This document shows positions 1 to 5,640 of a stretch of 8,759 nt of DNA, one piece after another. The notes under the pieces are model-generated. The model ran no database searches. It worked only from the letters and a program-made list of their open reading frames with translations, and was not told the DNA's origin. The translations under genes and the position numbers were made by a program. How positions within the stretch are numbered: position 1 is the stretch's first letter; every line of letters starts with the position of its first letter. Source of the stretch: an uncultured Collinsella sp. (GTDB lineage: Bacteria; Actinomycetota; Coriobacteriia; Coriobacteriales; Coriobacteriaceae); the NCBI GenBank assembly GCA_902388545.1, contig CABMPS010000076.1, positions 1 to 8,759 on the forward strand, in the 5' to 3' direction.

Positions 1-113
1 AAAGCCTCAACCGCCGCAAACCAATCGTTACGCGCTCGTCATATGCCTGCGGTATCATATTGCGCCGTGTATCGTTTCCAAACACACGTCTCTATAACGT
101 AACAGGAGATCAC

Positions 114-1526
114 ATGGACGCAACCGCAATTATCCTCGCTGCCGGCGAGGGCACCCGCATGAAGTCGAACCACTGCAAGGTTTCGCACAAGATCCTGGGT
201 AAGCCCATGGTCCAGTGGATCGTCGACGCTACCATCAAGGCCGGCTGCAGCCGCGTCGTGGTTGTCATCGGCAGCCACGCCGACGAGATGCGCGCCCTCA
301 TCGACGGCGCCTACGCCAACAGCGCCACCAAGGTCGAGTGCGTCGAGCAGACCGAGCGTCTGGGCACCGGTCACGCCGTGAAGGTCGCGCTCGAGGCCTG
401 TGGCATCACGCAAGGCCCCGTCGTGGTGCTCAACGGCGACCTGCCGCTCATCACCGCCGACACCGTCGCCAAGTTCGCGCAAACCGTCGCCACCGGCGAG
501 CTCGCCTGCACCGTCATGACCATGACCCCGCCCGATCCTTTCGGCTACGGCCGCATCAAGCTGGGCGCCGATGGTCAGATCGAGCGCATCATCGAGCAGA
601 AGGACTGCACGCCCGAGCAGGCCGCCACGCTGCTGGAGTGCAACGCCGGCTGCTACGCATTTGACGGCACGCAGCTCGCCGCCCACATCAACGAGATCGG
701 CAACGACAACGCGCAATCCGAGTACTACCTGCCCGACATGCTCGAGATCCTCAAAGGCCACGGCCAGGCTGTCTCCATCTTCCACTGCGACGACTACCGC
801 GACGGTCTGGGCGTCAACAGCCGTATCCAGCTCGCGCAGCTCACCGCCATCGCGCGCGACCGCATCAACGAGCACTGGATGGCCGAGGGCGTTACCTTCA
901 TCGACCCCACGCAGGCCTGGATCGGCCCCGATGCCGTTATCGGCCGCGATACCGTCGTGTGGCCGCAGACGCACCTGATCGGCCACGTCACCGTGGGCGA
1001 GGAGTGCCAGCTCGGTCCCAACAGCCGCCTCACCGACACCACCGTCGGCAGCGGCTGCGTCATCGACGAGACCATCGCCATCGAGGCCGTCATCGAGAAC
1101 GGCGTCGACTGCGGCCCGCGCGCCTACCTGCGCCCGGGCACCCACATGCTCGACGGATCCAAGGCCGGCACGCACGTGGAGATCAAGAAGTCCACGATCG
1201 GCGAGGGCTCCAAGGTGCCGCACCTGTCCTACATCGGCGACACCACCATGGGCCCCGGCGTCAACGTGGGCGCGGGCTCCATCACCTGCAACTACGATGG
1301 CGTGCACAAGCACAAGACCGTCATCGGCAAGGATGCCTTCATTGGCTCCGACACCATGATGGTCGCGCCCGCCCAGATCGGCGACGGTGCACTCGTGGCC
1401 GCCGGCTCCGTCATCACCGAGCCGGTCCCGGCCGACGCACTTGGTCTGGGCCGCGCCCGTCAGGTAAATATTGAGGGCTGGGCCGCCGATTACCGCCGCC
1501 GCCTGCACGAGGACGCCGAGGTATAA
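114..1526 (+). CDS. glmU: Bifunctional UDP-N-acetylglucosamine pyrophosphorylase / glucosamine-1-phosphate N-acetyltransferase GlmU
   Basis: GlmU acetylates glucosamine-1-phosphate and then couples it to UTP, giving UDP-GlcNAc for peptidoglycan and surface glycans in the cytoplasm. The 470-residue length is usual for the family. The N-terminal uridylyltransferase domain shows LAAGEGTRMKS (residues 8-18, with R15 and K22 matching the E. coli nucleotide-binding pair), QTERLGTGHA (79-88) and NGDLPLI (107-113, metal-binding D109). From about residue 265 the chain has hexapeptide repeats of a left-handed beta-helix, with the acetyltransferase region HLSYIGD (catalytic-type H370) and NYDG (393-396). 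The frame is open to an ATG at 60, but AGGAG at 104-108, five bases before the ATG at 114, and alignment to the family both favour 114. A weak -10-like TATCAT lies at 53-58 without a good -35. A terminator follows directly. Confidence 0.97.
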   Translation: MDATAIILAAGEGTRMKSNHCKVSHKILGKPMVQWIVDATIKAGCSRVVVVIGSHADEMRALIDGAYANSATKVECVEQTERLGTGHAVKVALEACGITQGPVVVLNGDLPLITADTVAKFAQTVATGELACTVMTMTPPDPFGYGRIKLGADGQIERIIEQKDCTPEQAATLLECNAGCYAFDGTQLAAHINEIGNDNAQSEYYLPDMLEILKGHGQAVSIFHCDDYRDGLGVNSRIQLAQLTAIARDRINEHWMAEGVTFIDPTQAWIGPDAVIGRDTVVWPQTHLIGHVTVGEECQLGPNSRLTDTTVGSGCVIDETIAIEAVIENGVDCGPRAYLRPGTHMLDGSKAGTHVEIKKSTIGEGSKVPHLSYIGDTTMGPGVNVGAGSITCNYDGVHKHKTVIGKDAFIGSDTMMVAPAQIGDGALVAAGSVITEPVPADALGLGRARQVNIEGWAADYRRRLHEDAEV

Positions 1527-1541
1527 CGTTTTACCAAGCAC

Positions 1542-1575
1542 AAAAGGAGCTGCTCCATGGGGGCGGCTCCTTTTT
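1542..1575 (+). terminator. Rho-independent terminator after glmU
   Basis: A 15-bp hairpin pairs 1542-1556 with 1560-1574 (two G-T wobbles) around a 3-base loop, and a run of five T at 1571-1575 overlaps and ends its right arm. It starts 15 bases after the glmU stop and separates glmU from prs. Confidence 0.9.
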
Positions 1576-1666
1576 CTATCGTGACCTGCGCAACCGGATG
1601 AGTGGTCGGTTCGTGTCCGTTGGCGGTAAAGACGTTATCAGGACCCGATAAACCCCGCCGCGCGGT

Positions 1667-1672
1667 TACAAT
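1667..1672 (+). promoter_or_regulatory. Possible -10 box upstream of prs
   Basis: TACAAT differs from the TATAAT consensus at one position and lies 46 bases before the prs start, downstream of the glmU terminator, so prs needs a promoter near here. I see no good -35 box at 16-18 bases upstream, so this is tentative. Confidence 0.3.
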
Positions 1673-1718
1673 GCAACAAGGCATCTATATGGCATTCGAT
1701 GTATAAAGGAGAAGGGTA

Positions 1719-2705
1719 ATGCCGATTAATGATCCCGAGAAGTCGGAGAATATGCGCAAGTCCATCCGCGTGTATTCCGGTTCCTCCAACCGTCCCCTCG
1801 CTCAGAAGATTGCTGAGTACCTTGGGGTCGAGCTTTCGGGCCTTACGCTAAAGCAGTTCGCCAATGGTGAGATTTACGCCCGCTACGACGAGACCGTCCG
1901 CGGCGCCGACGTCTTCCTGATTCAGTCCGTGGCCGGCGGCAACGTCAACGACATGCTCATGGAGCTGCTCATCGCCACCGACGCTGCCAAGCGCGCATCC
2001 GCCCGCTCCATCACCGCCGTTATCACCCACTACGGCTATGCCCGCCAGGACCGCAAGGCCGGCCCGCGCGAGCCCATCACCGCCCGCCTCGTCGCCAACC
2101 TGCTCGAGCGTGCCGGCGTCAACCGCATCATCACCCTCGACCTGCACCAGGGCCAGATCCAGGGCTTCTTCGATATCCCGGTTAACCACCTGTCCGCACT
2201 GCCGCTGTTTGGCCAGTACTACAACGACATGCACTTCGACACCGACAACCTGGTTGTCGTCTCCCCCGACGTGGGTCGCGCCAAGGCCGCCAAGAAGCTG
2301 TCCGACATGCTCGGCTGCGACCTGGCCATCGCCCACAAGGGCCGTCCGCGCCACAACGCCGCCGAGGTCATGGGCATCATCGGTGACATCAAGGGCAAGA
2401 CCTGCATCATCAACGACGACATGATCGACACCGCTGGCACCCTGTGCGCCAACGTCAAGGAGCTCAAGGCTATGGGCGCCGGCGACATCTACGTCTGCGC
2501 CACCCACGGCATCTTCTCCGGTCCGGCCATCGAGCGCCTGAACGATGCCCCCATCGTCGAGTGCGTCGTCACCGACGCCATCCCCGTCGAGGTCGGCGGC
2601 AAGATCAAGACCATCTCGGTCGCCGAGGAGTTCGCTCAGGCCATCTCCGCCGTTTACCACGAGGAGCCCGTCTCCACGCTCGTCGGCGGCGACTTCGCGC
2701 TGTAG
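1719..2705 (+). CDS. prs: Ribose-phosphate pyrophosphokinase (PRPP synthetase)
   Basis: Prs makes 5-phosphoribosyl-1-pyrophosphate from ribose-5-phosphate and ATP, feeding purine, pyrimidine, histidine, tryptophan and NAD synthesis. Family motifs appear in order: FANGEIYARYDETVRG (residues 47-62), the ATP-binding HYGYARQDRK (104-113), DLHQGQIQGFFDIPVNHL (141-158, with the metal-binding-type H143), SPDVGRAKAAKKLS (182-195), AHKGRP (205-210) and the PRPP loop INDDMIDTAGTLC (231-243). The length of 328 is slightly above the typical 310-320 because of a short N-terminal extension. A second ATG lies at residue 12, but AAAGGAG at 1705-1711, seven bases before the first ATG, supports the longer form. 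Terminators on both sides indicate a separate transcription unit. Neighbouring glmU and pth match a known conserved gene cluster. Confidence 0.97.
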   Translation: MPINDPEKSENMRKSIRVYSGSSNRPLAQKIAEYLGVELSGLTLKQFANGEIYARYDETVRGADVFLIQSVAGGNVNDMLMELLIATDAAKRASARSITAVITHYGYARQDRKAGPREPITARLVANLLERAGVNRIITLDLHQGQIQGFFDIPVNHLSALPLFGQYYNDMHFDTDNLVVVSPDVGRAKAAKKLSDMLGCDLAIAHKGRPRHNAAEVMGIIGDIKGKTCIINDDMIDTAGTLCANVKELKAMGAGDIYVCATHGIFSGPAIERLNDAPIVECVVTDAIPVEVGGKIKTISVAEEFAQAISAVYHEEPVSTLVGGDFAL

Positions 2706-2738
2706 TCCAACGCGTATCGCATCATCTTTGATGTTTTT

Positions 2739-2770
2739 AAAGGGTCGGAAGCTCGCTTCCGACCCTTTTT
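2739..2770 (+). terminator. Rho-independent terminator after prs
   Basis: A perfect 13-bp stem pairs 2739-2751 with 2756-2768 around the tetraloop CTCG, and the right arm ends in a run of five T (2766-2770). It begins 33 bases after the prs stop. Confidence 0.93.
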
Positions 2771-2790
2771 CTATTCCTCGCCAATCCGCC

Positions 2791-2995
2791 CTGGACAGTT
2801 AGTTCAGATACGTATTTTTTAAAGCTCCAAAGGTCCGTTCGGAGCCTTCTGAGCTCCCCGGCGGATGCCATGCCGCCCGAAGCTCATCGTTTTCGAGTAC
2901 AACCGCCGCATATATTATCTTCAAATCGCCCTCGAAGGCCCTCAGAAACACCTCGAACGCCCGCCGCCTTATACGTATCTGAACTAACTGTCCAG
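2791..2995. repeat. 205-bp inverted-repeat element, left of the hypothetical gene (MITE-like)
   Basis: The ends are perfect 25-bp inverted repeats, 2791-2815 and 2971-2995. The left arm begins CTGGACAGTTAGTTCAGATA and ends in the self-complementary ATACGTAT. A near-identical pair bounds a 206-bp element at 4318-4523. The interior is different in sequence but shares TAAAGCTCCAAA (2820-2831 here, 4442-4453 there) and CCTCAGAA near the right arm. Small internal hairpins occur, for example GGAGC 2841-2845 with GCTCC 2853-2857. I see no clear target-site duplication and no transposase. The remaining gene-free DNA, 2996-3157, holds only a 6-bp hairpin (TGGCGG 3118-3123 with CCGCCA 3134-3139). The element could be a non-autonomous transposon relic or a dispersed palindrome of another kind. 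Confidence 0.8.
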
Positions 2996-3157
2996 TAGCC
3001 ATCGTCAACCTTCTCGGCAGAGCTCAATTTCCTGCAATCCCCTCAACCGATTCCACCGATTTCCTAACACCCGGCCGTTCATGGCGCCCAGCACCCCGCT
3101 GAGCGAAAAGAACGGTATGGCGGTCGCATTCTGCCGCCAACTTAGTACGTTATAGCT

Positions 3158-4285
3158 ATGACGACCGTGATTTCACATTCCTCCGCCCTCCGCGCAATTC
3201 GTCGCGCACGACGGGCGTACTCTGCCCTACCCTGGAGCTCCATTGATAGTGAACAGCAAGCACAGGCCTTGGCTAGCTGCATTCCCAATAATGACGCGAT
3301 AGACTTTGGCGCACTTTCGATACTCGACGCCTGGAATGAAGATGATTCCGAGCTGCTCGATCTTCTCGTTTCAAACGAAGGCAACCGACGCCCCGACAAG
3401 CGACTTCTTCAGCATATTCTCTCCGCTCCGCTTCCTGAAGGTGCAATTATGCACGTCGAGGCCGACATCTACGCAACGTCTCCTGCCATGACAGCCATGC
3501 TTTGTTCCAAAAATGAATCAGTCGCCAAAACCTTGATGCTTCTCATGGAACTGGTCGGAACTTACTCCCTTCCTCCCGGGGCAACATACCCCATTGCCCA
3601 TGACGACATCTGGCCCAAGGGCGATGGCTACGAAGCGACGGGCGATCTTGATTGCCTGGGCAACCAGTCAGCGGCCGAACAACAGAACGAAACCCGCTAT
3701 GAACAGGCGCACTACAAATGCGAGCCCGCCACGACCATCGAAGAGCTCGAGGCGGTCGCACGGTTCGCCAAAAGTAGCTCATACGCCTCGTTTCGCACGG
3801 CAGTCAAACTCGCCCGGGCTGGATCCGCATCCCCAGCCGAATCCCTAATGTTTGCCGTTCTCGGAGCGCCCATGCGCTTTGGCGGATTCGGATGTTGCAG
3901 CCTGCCCATGGGAGGCCTGCTACTCAACCATCGAATCGACTTCGATACTCTTGCGGTCAACATGTCCTCGGGCATCCCCTATGCCATCTGCGACCTATAT
4001 TGCCCGGCAGCCGGAGTCGACAACGAATACAACGGAATTGGGCATGAGCTTCAAAACGCTCGCATCCACGATGGCAATCGAAATAATGGCCTCAAGGCCA
4101 TGGGCATCCACGTCCTGGTTATCAATCGCGACCAAATGAAAGACCTTGTTGCACTCGAAGCCTTCGCCCAAACGATGCATCGACTCGCAGGAGTCCGATT
4201 CCGGTACCGTATCAAGGGCTATCGCAAGCGTCAGGCCGCTTGGCTCAACGCTCTGCGGGCCGGAACCGGCCTCGCGCCGGTCTAA
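3158..4285 (+). CDS. Hypothetical protein with a C-terminal DUF559/Vsr-like nuclease-fold region
   Basis: I cannot name this 375-residue protein. Residues 275-326 read like the restriction-endonuclease-like fold of DUF559/Vsr relatives: D279 (CDLYCP), then E290-Y-N-G with H296, then D305 and R308, a GLKAMGIHVLVI strand (311-322) and Q326. Upstream, YATSPAMTAML (105-115) and ELVGTYSL (131-138) resemble the middle region of AbiEi/DUF559 proteins, which I recall as a large paralogous group in Coriobacteriia; FGGFG...LNHRI (241-260) also fits it. No signal peptide or membrane segment is visible. An in-frame stop at 3143 limits the start to ATG 3158 or GTG 3167, and neither has a Shine-Dalgarno sequence. 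Codon use is less C/G-biased than in the neighbours, suggesting weak expression or foreign origin. Only a 6-bp hairpin without a T-run follows. Function is unknown; a nuclease, DNA-binding or defence role is inference. Confidence 0.85.
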   Translation: MTTVISHSSALRAIRRARRAYSALPWSSIDSEQQAQALASCIPNNDAIDFGALSILDAWNEDDSELLDLLVSNEGNRRPDKRLLQHILSAPLPEGAIMHVEADIYATSPAMTAMLCSKNESVAKTLMLLMELVGTYSLPPGATYPIAHDDIWPKGDGYEATGDLDCLGNQSAAEQQNETRYEQAHYKCEPATTIEELEAVARFAKSSSYASFRTAVKLARAGSASPAESLMFAVLGAPMRFGGFGCCSLPMGGLLLNHRIDFDTLAVNMSSGIPYAICDLYCPAAGVDNEYNGIGHELQNARIHDGNRNNGLKAMGIHVLVINRDQMKDLVALEAFAQTMHRLAGVRFRYRIKGYRKRQAAWLNALRAGTGLAPV

Positions 4286-4317
4286 ACGGCGAATCACCCG
4301 TGCGCCGTCGAGCAGGG

Positions 4318-4523
4318 CTGGGCAGTTAGTTCAAATACGTATAAATGGACGCATTGAATTAGACTGTTTTGCAGCTATCTCTATACCATTCGCCCTATTT
4401 GAAGGCAGGGTAGACTTCAAAACAGCGCCATATGGACTAACTAAAGCTCCAAAACAACGTATCGGCATTGAATTGAGTAATTCGAGTCCTCAGAACTTAT
4501 ACGTATCTGAACTAACTGTCCAC
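4318..4523. repeat. 206-bp inverted-repeat element, right of the hypothetical gene (MITE-like)
   Basis: The arms are 4318-4342 and 4499-4523. They match the 25-bp arm of the left element at 23 and 24 positions, and both extend inward by two more paired bases (AA/TT). The interior is AT-richer than the left element and contains a direct repeat GCATTGAATT (4351-4360 and 4465-4474) and an 8-bp inverted repeat CTGTTTTG (4364-4371) with CAAAACAG (4418-4425). It starts 33 bases after the hypothetical gene's stop and ends 114 bases before pth. The gene-free stretch 4286-4636 otherwise holds a weak hairpin (4286-4291 with 4303-4308) and the pth promoter. No recognisable protein is encoded. Confidence 0.8.
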
Positions 4524-4577
4524 CTCGGATTTCGACGTCCGTCCAAACGCCCCCAAACGCCCTCAATTACCCTCCAT

Positions 4578-4606
4578 TTGACAGCGGCAACAGGGTCGCT
4601 CACCAT
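4578..4606 (+). promoter_or_regulatory. pth: Candidate promoter for pth
   Basis: A perfect -35 box TTGACA (4578-4583) lies 17 bases before CACCAT (4601-4606), which keeps A2, A5 and T6 of the -10 consensus. A start near 4613 would give a leader of about 24 bases before pth. The promoter lies just right of the inverted-repeat element, so pth can be expressed independently of prs. Confidence 0.55.
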
Positions 4607-4636
4607 AGCAGGCGACAAATCAACGAAAGGATGAAC

Positions 4637-5266
4637 ATGGCAGCTGCACAGCCGCTTAAGATTCGCATGGTTGCCGGACTCGGCAACCCGGGTGAGGAAT
4701 ATGCCGAGACCCGCCACAACGCCGGCTTTAAGGCGATCGATGAGCTGGCCCGTCAGGCCGGTGTCACGTACTGGAAAAACCAGGCCGGCGCCGAGGTCGC
4801 ACTCATCAACATCAACGATCCCGAGGAAGAGGGTGGCAAGCGCCAGATCGTGCTGGTCAAGCCGCAGTCGTATATGAATACCTCGGGTGGCCCCATCTCC
4901 AAGCTCTGCCGCGAGTACAAGATCAAGGCCGAGGAGCTACTCGTGATTCACGACGAGCTCGACATCCCCGCCGGTGACGTGCGCGTCAAGGTGGGCGGTG
5001 GCCACGCCGGGCACAACGGCCTGCGCTCCATCATCGACAAGATGGGCAGCCGCGACTTTAGCCGTATCCGCACCGGCATCGGCAACCCTCCCGGCAAGAT
5101 GGCCGTGGCAGACTATGTGCTCAAACAGCTGCGCGCCCGCGAGGCCGATGACTTCCAGGACACCTGCGCCCGCGCCGCCGACGCCGCGGGTCTCGCCATC
5201 GTACACGGCGTGATCTATGCCCGCGACCACGTCAACGGCGCCGCCTCCGCCAACGGCAAGCACTAA
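4637..5266 (+). CDS. pth: Peptidyl-tRNA hydrolase
   Basis: Pth cleaves the ester bond between peptide and tRNA in peptidyl-tRNAs that fall off stalled ribosomes, recycling tRNA in the cytoplasm. All family signatures are present: GLGNPGEEYAETRHNAG (residues 14-30), KPQSYMNTSG (75-84) and HDELDIPAG...GGHAGHNGLRSI (105-132). The E. coli active-site residues N10, H20, N68, D93 and N114 correspond to N17, H27, N81, D106 and N127 with consistent spacing. The length of 209 residues is slightly above the usual 190 or so, owing to short extensions at both ends. Two starts are possible, ATG 4631 and ATG 4637. AAAGGA at 4626-4631 is five bases before the second but abuts the first, so 4637 is chosen. 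In many Gram-positive bacteria pth follows prs closely; here the two are 1.9 kb apart. Confidence 0.96.
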   Translation: MAAAQPLKIRMVAGLGNPGEEYAETRHNAGFKAIDELARQAGVTYWKNQAGAEVALININDPEEEGGKRQIVLVKPQSYMNTSGGPISKLCREYKIKAEELLVIHDELDIPAGDVRVKVGGGHAGHNGLRSIIDKMGSRDFSRIRTGIGNPPGKMAVADYVLKQLRAREADDFQDTCARAADAAGLAIVHGVIYARDHVNGAASANGKH

Positions 5267-5267
5267 A

Positions 5268-5467
5268 ACCTACCGTTTAGGGACAGGTTTATTTTGGCAG
5301 GTTCTATCTACAGAAACGCCCCGGTGGCCGCATCGCAATAAACCCCGCGCCGCCATACACGCATAACACCCCAAAGGGGGCCGGCCTCATCACAACCCGA
5401 GGCCGGCCCCCTTTGCCGTTTTGCCTGATAAAACCGACCAAAATAAACCTATCCCTATTTGGTAGGT
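5268..5467. repeat. 200-bp nested palindrome downstream of pth
   Basis: The 41-bp outer arms, 5268-5308 and 5427-5467, are inverted copies matching at 34 of 41 positions, with the identical core AGGTTTATTTTGG (inverted on the right). A perfect 16-bp GC-rich hairpin lies inside. The left arm starts two bases after the pth stop. The span is close to that of the 205-206 bp elements around the hypothetical gene, but the arm sequence differs apart from a GGACAG core. It may be a dispersed intergenic element that also serves as the 3' end of pth. The rest of the gene-free stretch 5267-5640 holds the sudB promoter and leader. Confidence 0.8.
5373..5414. terminator. Perfect 16-bp GC-rich hairpin, probable terminator of pth
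   Basis: 5373-5388 pairs perfectly with 5399-5414 around a 10-base loop. The stem starts AAAGGGGG and ends CCCCCTTT. The T-run is only three bases, followed by GCCGTTTT, so termination is likely but not ideal. It lies 107 bases after pth, nested inside the larger inverted repeat. Confidence 0.6.
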
Positions 5468-5508
5468 CGAAGTGGATAAACCCTTTTCCCAACCGCCGAA
5501 GACACACG

Positions 5509-5535
5509 TAAACAGCATGTCCATGAGGGTATAAT
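5509..5535 (+). promoter_or_regulatory. Candidate promoter of the sudB-gltA operon
   Basis: A perfect -10 box TATAAT lies at 5530-5535. The nearest -35-like sequence, TAAACA at 5509-5514, matches four of six positions but sits only 15 bases away, so the promoter may rely on the -10 box or an activator. Transcription would start near 5542 and leave a leader of about 100 bases. Confidence 0.6.
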
Positions 5536-5539
5536 TTGT

Positions 5540-5580
5540 ACCGTATGTCTGCACAACGCCTGTGCGCGTACGGTTTTATT
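5540..5580 (+). promoter_or_regulatory. Stem-loop with T-rich tail in the sudB leader, possible attenuator
   Basis: ACCGTA (5540-5545) pairs with TACGGT (5569-5574), and inside it GCACA (5551-5555) pairs with TGTGC (5561-5565). The tail GGTTTTATT follows. The structure falls at the very start of the predicted transcript. Further copies ACCGT (5587-5591) and ACGGT (5608-5612) could pair with these segments instead. It could be an attenuator, a 5'-stabilising hairpin or chance. No known riboswitch class is recognised. Confidence 0.4.
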
Positions 5581-5640
5581 CGGGCTACCGTCCATTTCCG
5601 TGGAGGCACGGTTCGGCGGCCCTAACAAGAGAGGGGTTCT

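Noticed and set aside
60..113. Upstream ATG at 60 as the glmU start
   Set aside because: The extra 18 residues do not fit the family N terminus, and the good AGGAG sits before the ATG at 114.
39..1541. A 500-codon open frame on the minus strand opposite glmU, and similar long antisense frames at 1848-2660 and 6477-7469
   Set aside because: They arise from the strong C/G third-position bias of glmU, prs and gltA. Their translations are low-complexity (Gly, Ala, Val, Asp, Leu rich), match no family and lack ribosome binding sites.
2785..3000. Target-site duplication around the 205-bp elements
   Set aside because: Bases just outside the arms do not match on the two sides of either element (checked for up to about five bases), so no duplication can be claimed.
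2799..3008. A 69-codon minus-strand frame spanning the left inverted-repeat element
   Set aside because: Both ends fall in or next to the repeat arms, there is no ribosome binding site and no recognisable protein. It is kept only as a low-interest remark on the element interior.
4146..4634. A 162-codon plus-strand frame overlapping the end of the hypothetical gene and running through the right element
   Set aside because: It starts inside the better-supported hypothetical gene in another frame, has no family resemblance and simply happens to stay open through the AT-richer element.
5540..5640. Known riboswitch in the sudB leader
   Set aside because: The roughly 100-base leader shows no conserved core of any riboswitch class I can recognise.
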